Below are positions 34,505 to 45,706 of a stretch of DNA of 64,000 bases, piece by piece. Each line of letters begins with the position of its first letter. The stretch's first letter is position 1. This DNA is from Hypomesus transpacificus (Eukaryota; Chordata; Actinopteri; Osmeriformes; Osmeridae): the NCBI RefSeq assembly GCF_021917145.1, contig NC_061061.1, positions 10,342,494-10,406,493 of the forward strand, given 5' to 3'. The position numbers and the translations under genes are program-made. The notes beneath the pieces were generated by a model. It was not told the origin of the DNA and made no database searches. It saw nothing but the letters and a program-made list of their open reading frames with translations.

Positions 34505-36252
34505 ATGGGAGGTGAATCATCAAGACCAGCAGCACCACCATCACCAGGTTTGTTACTTTTTAAATTCCCAATTTGTTGTAGGCTACCCATGAAAGGATCC
34601 AGGTCGGTCATGTCCACCCCATTTTAAGCTTCTTAAAATGCCCTGATCCGAATTAATTTCACAAAATCCATAGTTAATTGTAAAATAAACAAGTTTCTTT
34701 TTATGTCTACGGTTTATGACAAAGCTTGGAGGGAGGTTGACTGGACGTAAGCAGCCTACTGTCCTGACTGATGAAAAAAAACTGGTGAAATAGAAAATAG
34801 TGGCGTGTGTAGCAACTCTTGAAAAAGTATTGTAACATTGCTCAGAAAGCCCTTTAAATTACTGAAGTAAATTAAAAATACTGAAGTATTACTGAAGTAA
34901 AAAAAAAAATATATATATTTTTTTTTTTGGCAATTCTCTGGACAGGAAGAGAGATACCATGATTAAGGAACTGAAGCAATTCAGTTTGAATGATCCTGAT
35001 ATGGGCCAGCTCAGGATCCTGCTAATTGGACCAATTGGCACAGGAAAGTCCAGCTTTGTTAACTCAATCAAAAGTGCTATTTCTGGTCGTATGGTGACTG
35101 CTGCGCTGGCAGATGCTGACACAGGCACAAGCTTCACCAAGATCGCAAGTATTCCCGGGAAACACATACATCCTTACACATTATCTATTGTTTAGTAATT
35201 TATGTTAAATGAAATGTTTTGAGGGAAGTGTCTTTTATTCTTGTAGTATCAAACACATTACATTAGAGATGGAAAAGGACGCTTACCTTTTGCATTCAAT
35301 GACGTCATGGGTTTGGAGCCTGATGAATCAAGGGGGGCGCACCCTGCTGACATCATCAGCATTCTTAGAGGACATATCCGAGAAGGTTATCAGGTAGGCT
35401 ACTCTGCAACATGTAACTATAACAGCAACACATGCCAATTGTATTAAGTTGTTTTATGGAGTACCCAGTATTCACCACTATTCACCCCCTGCCCCCTCCA
35501 AAGGGAACAAAAGCAACGGCTCGATGCCCACCCATCTTTATCATTATCTACAGTGCATTGCGGCCTGTTCCCAATCATTGCCTGTCCAGTCATCAAACTG
35601 ACACATACAACACACAATCATGATACTTCATTTTTGTAAACAACTTTTATTTTATTCTAATTGGATAATTATCAAGATCCAGGGCCAAGCAAGCCTTGTG
35701 TAGACTGTTTCTACGTAGCCCCCCCAAAAAACACCTTTCTCCGATCTCGGAAGGCCCCTCTATGCCCAAGGGCCCCTGGGCACGTGCCCAGATTGCCCAT
35801 ATGGTAGATCCGGCCTCGCAGCTGTATCACGGGCACTGCACTAGTTAAAGTGAATTCACGAATCACCCACATGCATGAATCTCACATCAATGATAGGATA
35901 ATTTGATGCATTATCAAGATACAGAAAGAGATTTTTTCAACACTTTACGAATAATATTTTCAGGGGAGTGCAAGTCTTAAGAGGAGCCAATGCTCCACTT
36001 GGCGCCTCCATGTTCGCATCCTGCCCATGGCAGATGCAATTTCTAACCCTCCATATCTCTTTACTTTTTACATGATACAGTTCAACCCCACTTGTCCCTT
36101 GACACAAGAAAAACCAGACTACAACAGCAGTCCTGAGTTAAGAGACAGAGTCCACTGTTTAGTGGGTGTCATGTCTGCAAATGCTGTATCTGGAATGTCA
36201 GCTGGAGTCAAACGCAAGCTGAGGACCATAAGGGAGAAAGCTAGCAGTCTGG
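34505..36252 (+). pseudogene. IFI44-like copy C, 5' part only
   Basis: Exons seen: 34505-34547 (start [13 protein letters not shown]), 34713-34746, 34946-35144, 35247-35393 and 36081-36252. Walker A is GPIGTGKSS, the DxxG motif is DVMG, and these exons keep an open frame. Two defects: the acceptor before 34713 reads CTACGG instead of the CTACAG of copy B, so the AG is lost; and the last two exons are absent, with similarity to B stopping soon after 36252. The intron after 35144 keeps the GC donor (ATC|GCAAGT). The ISRE promoter is intact, so a transcript could exist, but the known C-terminal half cannot be made from this locus. Recent divergence from B is evident from the very similar promoter and exons. 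Confidence 0.8.
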
Positions 36253-36254
36253 GT

Positions 36255-36600
36255 AAGTGTTCTCCACAAACCTAAATAACAACTAGTGGCACTGATGACT
36301 GAAGACACCTTTATGAGGTCATTGGATTATCTGACCATTCATGTAACACCTTGACAGAAGGGCTTTTGATGTCCAAATGATGAACAACTTACCGTTTTAT
36401 GTATGTTTATTATACAGGTTGTTGGAAGTATTACTAGGGATGGGTGAACTATGCCTTGGTGCTTTCTTTCGGATTGTGCCTGGCAAAGTGCTGAAGTTCA
36501 AGCATGTGGAAAGTCGAGCTCACAGGGACATCTGGTGGTTATCGAAACATATAGCAGCCATTTAAACTCGAGTCTGAAGACGAGGCCTTTTAGTAGTCTA
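36255..36600. other. Breakpoint region after copy C
   Basis: Similarity to copy B's intron ends near 36305 and unrelated sequence follows. No coding exon recognised. Confidence 0.45.
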
Positions 36601-36770
36601 CTGTACGACGGCCAGACAGGTAGTAAGAGGTAGACAGGAAATGTATGATAGGGGAAGACACACAGGAATGGCCGGAGCCAGAATTGAACTTGACCCGCTG
36701 CGTTAGGGCTTCAACTGTACGTGCTGTACCGCCGTTTGGAGGTACAGTACCGGGGGAGCCACCGGGCGCT
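36600..36770 (-). mobile_element. Probable tRNA-derived SINE
   Basis: Read on minus, GGTGGCTCCCCCGGTACTG is followed by a B-box-like AAGTTCAATTCTGGC and then a CATTCCTGTGTGTCTTCCCC / TTTCCTGTCTACC tail typical of a fish SINE family. The boundaries are approximate. Confidence 0.45.
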
Positions 36771-37336
36771 CCAAACCCACATGTTTCCTCTTGAGACCCC
36801 CTCCACCCGTGTATCACAGGTTGCAGTGAAGAAATAAAGTTCTGTGACGGTGGGTGAACATCTGTTTGAAGTCAAAATGTTTACTTTAATGTGTTAATGT
36901 GAGACCTGATCAGCCCTGGAGAGATTGAGACTGGAACATTTTATACCCCTTTCAACTGCTAGACACCAATGGATGATCCCACTAACAGGTGTTACCATAC
37001 ACCAATAATTGAATAACATTCCCACCTACTATTCCCAACTATGCAACCGCTGCTATTCAGCCCCTGTCCAAACAATCACTTAAAACACACAATAAATACA
37101 TTCAATAATCACCCTACTCCTATCCTTCCCACTTAATCTCTCCCAGAACATAGATTTAGGTGTGCATACCCATAGAGGAAAAAATGAACCAGAATGAAAT
37201 GTCAACACATTTCTCCTTCAACATCACAAGTTAGGATTCTACAAGGATCCCTATCTGAAAGTCTCTGTCTGAGGTATGGCAGCCTGTAATGCTTACCCAA
37301 TTAAATCCAAAACATGCATTTCTTCCCTTTTAACAG
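36771..37336. other. Intron sequence before the snx22 last exon
   Basis: Contains no exon encoding a PX domain or the linker expected just before the snx22 C-terminus. It ends in the acceptor CCCTTTTAACAG. Confidence 0.5.
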
Positions 37337-37485
37337 ACCTCCCAGATATTGGTGCAGATGCTGATGGGGTCCAACACAACTTGTACCACAAAGACGTCCG
37401 GTTAGCTTCACAGCCAACACCAAAGCCAGCCCTCCAGATTAAACCCTTGCTGCCTGTAGTTACCTTCCAAGCTCCTCGTCTTTAA
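37337..37485 (+). CDS. snx22: Sorting nexin 22, last exon only
   Basis: An acceptor (TTTTAACAG) is followed by 49 codons reading LPDIGADADGVQHNLYHKDV, ending VVTFQAPRL and a stop. The LPD(I)...DGVQ.(N)LY segment resembles the C-terminus of vertebrate SNX22, an endosomal PX-domain protein. In mammals SNX22 lies tail-to-tail with PPIB, and here the exon is on + immediately beyond the 3' end of ppib on -, which is strong support. A polyadenylation signal AATAAA is at 37742-37747. The exon needs one base from an upstream exon to complete its first codon. No PX-domain exon is visible anywhere to the left in this window, so upstream exons are either beyond it (the IFI44 array then sits in an intron) or lost. 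Confidence 0.65.
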
Positions 37486-37765
37486 GCACTGTACAGAAGG
37501 ACAGCCTATTATTGCAAACTAATTTCCAGAAATGAAAATATGTAGGTGCTTTGCACATGCAGAGCCATGGTCATTCTCTAATGAAATACTCATTGGGATG
37601 AATGGTTAAATGGGTTGTACTGAACTGTTTTGAGAACTAGAACTATGGAACACTTTTCCCCCCTCAATGAGAACTTAAAACTGCAGGGGTTGCATATTTT
37701 TTTTACTATCCATACCTCACTAGCACAAATCTGAACCCTTTAATAAAGATCCCTTACAAAATAAC
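37486..37765 (+). other. snx22 3' UTR (inferred)
   Basis: From the snx22 stop to just past AATAAA at 37742-37747. The ppib ATTAAA signal (minus, 37797-37802) lies about 50 bp beyond, so the two transcripts end almost back to back. Confidence 0.5.
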
Positions 37766-37989
37766 CACACAAAAGCTGAGCGACATTATGGAATGCTTTA
37801 ATGCAAATGGTCCCAGTGCCCCATCTGGTGGTATGCTCTGGCACTGCCATGACGCCAGAGGGCCACCTTCAAACAGGAGGCTGTCCTTCTGGACCAGAGG
37901 GCTCACAAAGAAAAAGACAGAGATAAACAAGGTCCAATTTGTTTCCAACCCCCCTTAGTCCTGTTTTCCCAGTACCCTCACTGGGACTA

Positions 37990-40900
37990 CTACTGTTTGG
38001 CGATGACAAATGGCCTTCCCACTGCTATAGTGCCTGAGTTGCGGATGGTGACGTCTTGAAGAGGCTTATCCCGGCTGTCTTTACTTGTGTTCTCGATCTT
38101 CTTGACCACGTCCTGTGGATGAGGCATGTTAGGATCCACACTGGATTTTTTTGTTGTTGCAGTAAACGACTTTAAAGACCAACACTTGTGATTCTCAAAT
38201 GTAGTCAACTCAGTAATCCTGCTCTTTGGAATTTGGCTTTTGAATTAGGCACAGTCAGTCTGTCTGGGCAGTTTCAGATTTCATCTAAGCTTTTGCATGA
38301 CTGCCCAAAATGCTTTAGCCATCATTTTCCTATAGAAATACTTAGTTAACAATTTAGCATTGACAATAATTCAACTAAAGGACACTTTATATCATCTTTA
38401 CATTCTGTTTGAATAGTTGTTTAAAAAATAAAATGGATAATGAACATCTAATTTTAAAGAAATCCACTTGTTAATTGAAGGATGTTAGAAGCATTCCTCT
38501 GTAGTAGGTGTGTAGATAATTCAGAAGTAAAACACTCACCATGCCCTCCAGAACCTTGCCAAAGACCACGTGTTTCCCATCCAGCCACGGTGTCGGAACG
38601 GTGGTGATGAAGAACTGAGAGCCTTGGGTATCTGGACCAGAATTAGCCATACTAAGCCAGCCAGGGCCATAATGCCTCAGCCTGAAGTTCTCATCAGGGA
38701 ACCGCCCTCCGTAGATACTCCTGCCTACAATATAAAAGAAAGCAAATGTAAACGTTTCATACAATTGATACATAGTGTTTTGGTACTTTGTCACAAAAAA
38801 AACGTGTTATTCATTGACATATGAACATATGGCCACCCCTGTCATGCCGATTTAAAGATACTGTATCGGTGCTGTGATTACCTCCAGTGCCATCTCCACG
38901 GGTGAAATCTCCTCCCTGAAGCATGAAGTTCTTAATGACTCTGTGGAACTTGCTGCCCTTGTAGCCAAATCCTCTCTGTTTAGATAACAGGCATAATGTC
39001 AGTACTATGTCAATCAGATTGTTTGTTAGAAGGACATATACTATACCAGGTTTTTCGTTTGTTTTTGTGGCAAAATCATTACACTAGAAGAGATGCTGCA
39101 TTGGTGATACATTATACTGAATGGTCAATCAGATGGTAAAGAAAATATAAAAATCTATTCCTTTTACAAAACTGGTGCATAACCATTATTACACCCACGG
39201 TAATATTTCAGTTAACTGAACCAGTCAGATTAAACACCTACCTCTCCGGTCGACAAGGCAATGAAGTTCTGAGTCGTTTTGGGAACAATGTTCCCAAACA
39301 AACCGATAACAATTCGTCCAACATTTTCATTTCCAATTTGGATGTCAAAATAAACCTGCGGAGTAGAAGTTTATTACTGTTGTCTGGGCAGATAACATTC
39401 AAATACCAAATTAAATTTGAATTTAAAAAGGGCGACAGTCACTATGCTTCTCATCTTGGCGGAAATGTTAAATAGGAAGCAAACCCATCTTCTTAAAATA
39501 TATATTAAAAAATCAAGTCAGCTTTATAATTTTTTGCATCAGTTCAGATGACCTGAACATTACTCGTATTTATTGCTCTAACTCCATCATACGACAAAGA
39601 AATGTTCAATATATGGTAGCCAAGTGTCGAGCAGGCCGTATCAGAAAAAATAAAAATAAATTATGAGCTTTCTGCAATGCTAGTCAAGGTGACCATAGTA
39701 GCTAGGTGGCTACCGAGTTCATTATTTTCCGGTATACCAATTATCTGAATTATCTGTTGTAGCATTGACCACAATTACTTTACATTTAAGCTAAAGTTGC
39801 AACACATTGTGTTCAGGAAATATATAGTTCAATTGGCATGCTATGCAATTATGCCACACATAAGTAGTCCTAGTGTGTGACACATAGTCCTGGATTTTCG
39901 ATCAACACAGGTTTGATCACACTCTTCCCACTTCTGGAACTAGTAGTACAGTATTACGAGATAATAGTTTTGTGTTGGGTTCATAATTGTTTAAATGTTC
40001 AGAAAAGCTTTTCAGAAACTTTTCAGAAAAGCGCTGGGTGAAGTTAAGCGCTTGTCTGACAGCTGACCAATCAGGACGAGGAGAGTAGGTACAAGTGTAC
40101 CTTCCCTAGTATTCTTCTACCTTAGTTACCAGGCTATGGCTCCTCAAACGCCAAAGCTAAAGCAAGTAATTGCATTTTATTCGCCACATTAGCTAGCTTT
40201 CAATAAGTAAAACCAACGGAAAATAACGGATTATAATGTATCGCTAGTATGTATGATTCCCTTTCAGGTTACAGAATTCTCGTCAGAAAGGCGCTTGACG
40301 TCACCCAGCGATTTTCTGAAAAGGCAAAAGCCGCTCAAAAGGCGCTGAAGGCAGCGCTTTTTCAGTATCAATTCAGCTTACTTAGTACAAAAAAGTATAT
40401 AAATAAGTACACTGCTAGTATACTTTAAGTAATATGATAACAGTATACTTTTATACTAAGTATACTTACAAAATAAACTTGAAGTATACTTCTTTTTTGT
40501 AAGAGTAGGCTACATGACAGTAAACAAAAGCTACAAGACACCCAATGCAACTGCCACAAGACACTTGCGTTCCACTATCAACAGAACAGTAACTGTCATG
40601 TAGGGGAGAGCGGGGGCGAAAGTTGCACGGAACGAAAGTAACAAAGCTAACACTTGTTACTTTTGTCCCGCCGCTAATGCAATAGTATGTGGTGAATTTC
40701 TGTTTGTGGAAAGCATTTATTAAAACATGTTTATGTCATATTATATAAACAGAATATGCCAAGAGTGAGGGTCAGAAAGACAGACAGAGGTCTGATTCAG
40801 TAAAAAATGATAATAAATATTTGATGTAACTGAAATGTAAAATTCATAGTTTTTTGCAAAACTAATGGACAAAATGTGTTTTCAGTTACATATTAACAAG

Positions 40901-41715
40901 GTCATAGTCAGGTATATGTAATAAAAACCAGAGTAACACAAAAAATCTAGCTTGTATTGTGTTACTTTTGACCCACCCTTGTGTTACTTTCGTCCCAACT
41001 GATGGGGTCGAAAGTAACAATGTGCAACTTGTGTTCAAAATGAAATTATACTGAAGTTGTTCGACATTTGTACAAAATACCATCTGGTATTGATAGACCA
41101 CACTTATAAGTTATAGACCCAAGCAAAAATATATTTATGTCTAAAACATTCTCTTTTAAAATTAAGTTTTTCTGAAAAATTGTACTTTCGCCCCGCTCTC
41201 CCCTACCAGTGGAGGCGCTGTCACGTAGCCTACCACTAGCTACTGTCATGTACCAACGGAGACTGGCATGTACCACTAGCTACTGTCTATGCTGTCACGT
41301 ACCACTAGCTCCACTGGCACGTACCACTAGGTGCCAGTAGAGGCACTGGCACGTACCACTAGCCACTGTACTACTCGCTCCACTGGCACGTACCACTAGC
41401 TACAGTAGGCTACAGTACAGTTTTGGTTCTAACTGCCTCCGCTTTTTTCTGAAAAAAGAAGTCAAGTGTGAACACGGCCTAAGGGAGGATAAATGTGTCA
41501 TCTGTACGCGAACGTCAAATAACATGTTATTGCACATTTGGCCTTCCATATAAATCAGGCTTAACGCGCTGCAGAAGCGTCTGGAGTCAATAATGCCATG
41601 GGTAATTATTTACCTTTGCCGTTACTTCAACATTCTCTTCAGCGTTTGAACTGCTGGGAAACAGCAAAATAAACACCGATCCCACAAAAACTGTGACAGC
41701 CACTAGAAACTTCAT
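37990..41715 (-). CDS. ppib: Peptidyl-prolyl cis-trans isomerase B (cyclophilin B)
   Basis: Five coding exons on minus: 41614-41715, 39242-39355, 38882-38975, 38540-38724 and 37990-38112, total 618 nt, 205 residues, all phases consistent with GT-AG introns. Residues 1 to about 25 ([20 protein letters not shown]...) are a signal peptide, so the protein enters the ER, where cyclophilin B isomerises X-Pro bonds and helps fold collagen and other secretory proteins. The active-site segment [15 protein letters not shown] keeps the catalytic Arg, Phe, Met and Gln, and [10 protein letters not shown] keeps the Trp and His of the pocket. The C-terminus VIAKQ resembles the AIAKE end of human PPIB (216 residues). 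A TATA-like stretch at about 41768-41777 and a CCAAT box at 41891-41895, both minus strand, lie upstream. A minus-strand ATTAAA at 37797-37802 is the likely polyadenylation signal. Confidence 0.96.
39990..40375. mobile_element. Inverted-repeat MITE in ppib intron 1
   Basis: CAGAAAAGCGCTGGGTGA near 40025 is matched in inverted orientation by TCACCCAGCGATTTTCTG near 40301; further blocks (AAGCGCTT..., ...AGCGCTTTTTCAG) extend the inverted repeat outward. No coding sequence. Confidence 0.65.
40378..40503. mobile_element. Short hairpin element in ppib intron 1
   Basis: CTTAGTACAAAAAAGTAT at the left and ATACTTCTTTTTTGTAAG at the right form an imperfect inverted repeat around several AGTATACTT motifs, a pattern frequent among fish MITEs. 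Confidence 0.6.
40603..41203. mobile_element. 601-bp element with GGGGAGAGCGGGG inverted ends
   Basis: Starts GGGGAGAGCGGGGGCGAAAG and ends CTTTCGCCCCGCTCTCCCC, with TA on both sides (40601-40602, 41204-41205). Inside, GTTACTTT(T/C)G(T/A)CCC motifs recur. No coding sequence. It lies within ppib intron 1. Confidence 0.85.
41210..41405. repeat. Degenerate minisatellite in ppib intron 1
   Basis: Six or more copies of (G)GCACGTACCACTAGCT(A)C with variable spacers such as GGAGGC(G/A)CTG. It begins right beside the GGGGAGAG element. Confidence 0.8.
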
Positions 41716-41779
41716 CCTCTTCTTGTAGATAGGAACCAACCAGTGAAAATGTAGCCGTGGTGGCTGAAATATATATGCC

Positions 41780-42355
41780 CGGGGAGTAAACCCAGAAGGA
41801 GACTGGTCTTCTAGTTAATTATGTGAACTATTCCACGCCCATTCTAAACCTAAAGCTCATAGATTTAGGTCAGAGACGCAATGTATTTGGATTGGCTCAC
41901 ATTTCAATCTGAAAACCTGTGACGTTCGTTTTGTTTTGAGCATCATATGAATAAATCAACTCAAATTGATTAATTAATTTGACATTAGATAAAGATGGCG
42001 AAAAAACTTTTGGATATTAGGGGATAGTTAGCCACGTGTGTTTTACACTGGCGGGTGTAGACCTACGACAAACATGGTTGCCCATTTACCCACCGTCATA
42101 TGGGTGATCGATGTCAGGATTTGCTAACACTGCAGATAATCCTGTCCATGACCCCAACATAAATTAGTCCCTCATAACATAATGTGGGCCGTTCAAAGTT
42201 TGAATGCCACAAAGCTTAAACAAATGGTAAAAGTTTGGGTTAATTGGAACTTGTTGGGGGTCTGATTGATCACCGAATGTAGGCTATACAATATTCTTGA
42301 ATATCTTAAAAATTACAGCAACACAACAAAAACTGTTACTGTGAGACAGTACAAT
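41780..42355. other. ppib upstream region and intergenic DNA
   Basis: Holds the CCAAT box for ppib (41891-41895, minus). No other feature recognised. Confidence 0.45.
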
Positions 42356-42374
42356 ACACAACAGGGACAACAAC

Positions 42375-42735
42375 AAAATTTTCAGTGACCATACAGTCCA
42401 TCAATAATAATAAATAATATTGATGGACATCTGATAGCTGTATTAGGCCCAACCTTCCTTGACCACTGCCCATGTTTATCCTCTGTCTCAGTTCTATTTG
42501 TAGAGCTTCATCCTGAACATATAAGAAAACAGAAACACAATGTGAACCAATCCACTTGTAAATAAAATAACTATAGGTTGTTTAAAGCACGTCACATGAC
42601 CCTAATATAAATAACACCTCTAAATAACACATTTAAGTCAGGATGAATACGGTTGTTTATTCAATCTAACGGTCTGATCCATCAATTGGGCGACAACAGA
42701 CTGATTGTTGAAATCATCTTAAACTACATTTGGGT
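42375..42735 (-). repeat. Diverged ~360-bp repeat, copy 1
   Basis: Similar to 43835-44215 in the same orientation. On minus it contains an acceptor-like TTCTTATATGTTCAG followed by GATGAAGCTCTACAAATAG. One frame reads DEALQIELRQRINMGSGQG, another gives MKLYK and a stop. Both copies keep both possibilities, so whether this is an exon or a non-coding repeat is undecided. Confidence 0.6.
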
Positions 42736-43834
42736 TTCAACCCACCATACCATCACTTGTCATTAGCGTGTTGGCAAAACGCGTAGACACAACAACGGGT
42801 TGCATTGTGCATGTGGTTTTTACGTGTCACATTACTGCCACTGTGGCAAGATAGTGGTATTGAAGCATAAATGCTTGATTAAAGCGTTTTTTTTTTTAAA
42901 TAAAATAAAAATAGCTTGTTTCAACAAAGGTTGATGGATTATAAGTGAGTGGTGGATGAGCGGTTAAGGTTGCACCCTAAACATCCAGACTATTTAGGAC
43001 ATAGTCATACATTGTGGATGAAATCTGAGATTTCTAATATGCTTATTTTAATCACATTCATTAGATCATCTATTGCATCATTATTTTTGTATGTATTCTG
43101 TGCTATCAACCATGGAGGGCAGGTGTCAGTTCTAATGAGAAGTTGCTGACGGGTTGGAAATGAAGTAACTACATGCTACAGTGTGACTTGGTGAGAGAGA
43201 GAACCACATCCTGGTTCCTAAAGGATTAGAGGCTTTTCCAAAAAAGGTCTGCAACTCCTCAATTACTGAACTGACAAAAGAGAAAGAAGAATAATGTAGG
43301 ACCGCATACAACGCACACTCAGCTCTGATGTATTTCAGCCCATCATAGTGGGCTGAAATACACTGTTGAAGAAGCACATATGAGACAATGTATCATGACA
43401 CCAGGAATGGGAAAAAGTTTGGTCCTCCAACTCTGAGCAGACGCATGGGATTGATATCAACTAGTTAATTCCATAAATGATACATCGGCCGATAACCGAA
43501 AAGATGAACGATCTAAAAAAACTATGATGAGATTCTTAAAGGCAGCATCTGCATGACTTTTCAGAGTTACGGTGAGATTACAACAAAACGCATCAATACT
43601 TTTAAATAGACATGAAATAGAACCATGCACTATAAATAAACATGGCAATTGAATGCGTATGTTTAACACAAAAAAACAAACTTTAATACATATTTATTTG
43701 AACGTTATATTAAAAAAAAAACATCCCCAAGCCAACGGGCCCTTCCTGAAAGCAGGACCAGTGAAGAGACAGCATGCCATAAGACATAAAACAGTGACTC
43801 TGTGGCAAACACGGTACAGTACACACTAGGGATG

Positions 43835-44215
43835 AGCATTACATTCAGTGTCCATCAGTAATAGATAATATGGATGGATGTCTGAGATCTGTTTTGGGCC
43901 CAACCTTCCTTGACCGCTCCCCATGTCTGTCCTCTGTCTCAGTTCTATTTGTAGAGCCTCATCCTGAACATTGAAGAAAACACAAAACTATGTAAACTAA
44001 GCCACCTGTAAATACACTAAGTGGTTTGTTGAAAGCAAGTAACATGACCCTAATGCTCTAAATAACACATTCAAGTCAGGATGAATAAAGCTGTTTATTC
44101 ACTCCAGCAGTCTCATCCACACACACACAATCCTTCCAAAACACCCAGAAGGGTGTGCGCACTTGTGTGTGTGGACTGATCGTTGAAATCAGCCTAAACT
44201 ACATTTGGGTTAGAG
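43835..44215 (-). repeat. Diverged ~360-bp repeat, copy 2
   Basis: The second copy, with acceptor-like TTCTTCAATGTTCAG followed by GATGAGGCTCTACAAATAG. The frame reads DEALQIELRQRTDMGSGQG. A CA-rich insertion (about 44110-44172) interrupts the similarity. About 1.45 kb separates the two copies. Confidence 0.6.
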
Positions 44216-45706
44216 ACTGGTAGTTGGACGAAACCTTCAGTGGTCCATTACTCACCTTGTGAGCAGGTGGCATAAGTGATACCAACGTAGATTAGGACCT
44301 TTCTTGCTACAAGTTATCAGGGTTACGGAATTTATGGAGTCAGTGTGAGTTTGACATTCATGGACCCAAATGATAATGAGGCAAAAAAAGTTCAGGAATT
44401 GCACAGAAAGCACTGCACAAAACAATATACTCCACTCTACTCCTATATTTTACATTGGCTGCACCAGAGTTTAACATAATTATTCATGTTCACATCCATT
44501 GTAAAAGGGTCCCTTCCTGGGAACAGCACTAGAGCGCACAGACTCATATAAAGTGTGTCTTTTTAAATTTTTTCTAAGACCATTTTACTTCAATTGTACA
44601 TTCATGTGGCAGATAATATTTTCAAAGAATAAACTTCCTGCATCTTTAAATCACTATGTTATTGTAGGCTACGGTTAAAGTGAAGGAGACAAGCTAGCTA
44701 GTTCTGGAGTGGTCTTGTTTTCAATGGCAATGCAATTGCTAAATTGTTGTCAATGTTATGCATATTTCTCGTTAGACTTATGTGGCCACTTATAAATTTC
44801 ATCTGTTGTGCGTTTTTCTTTTAGCTCATAATGTGTCTTTTGCTGTAAGTTTGATCTTGACGTAATTAAGATGGCGCAGCGCAGGTACCTGTCTTTCTTC
44901 TGAACGTGTTGCAGAGAGAGAAGCGGCAAGCATGGTCATATTTTATCACAATGGCATTTAATCATCACAGCAAACTATTTCACTGCTCTGAACTGTAAGT
45001 AACGTATCCAACCACATCCACCTCCAGAGATCTCTATGGCCAAAACCTTACAACCACAAACCACACCGGGGTGCTGTCACATCGCTGTGGGAAAATAAAA
45101 AAATAAAGAAACCCCATTTAGTATCTTGGTCCCCAGCTCCACCATGAAGATAGAATAATTGAGTAATTTGGCTGGTTCCTTCTACCAATCTGGGGTTAAA
45201 AACTGGGGTTGTGAGAAAACAAGCGAGTTGAGAATTTAAGACAATTCATCTCTGACAGGAGAAGGGCAGTCAGGGGAACAGCTCAGAAAGCTGAACTATA
45301 TTTGAACCCTCTTATCCTTCATCAACGCTGCATTGCTTATGTTGCATTAGCAGATTTGCTCATTAGCGAAGTGTTGGACAATATATATCCAGGAAAAGCA
45401 AAGGACCCAGGCAGGTAACAAGCTGATGATACTGTAGCTCTAATGTAGCTCGTAATCAGCTCTCCAAATGCAGGATCTTTTTCTTCCTACACAGTACTTG
45501 TATTTCATGTGCTTTTAGTGCCACCTACTGACGTAACAGTAACAATTTACTACAGTTGTACGAAAGATCAAAATCACATACACAACCTGGATGTTAGCTA
45601 ACTGTCAGGATGGAGGATGACAGTTGGAGTGCATGGAAGTTGTAATCCAGCAGACATGTCTAGAGAGCAGTGTCATCGGTGTTGAAACATTCTCAGAAGC
45701 CATTGA
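44216..45706. other. Intergenic; YY1-like start motif
   Basis: AAGATGGCG at 44868-44876 (a YY1 motif found at many housekeeping start sites) is followed by CAGCGCAG|GTACCT, which could be a tiny first exon. I find no second exon. Nothing else recognised. Confidence 0.3.

Noticed and set aside
38570..38824. 84-codon frame on + over ppib exon 4
   Set aside because: It is antisense to a well-supported ppib exon.
44868..44890. First exon of a housekeeping gene (AAGATGGCG then a donor)
   Set aside because: No CpG-rich promoter and no second exon were found, so it is noted only as a motif.
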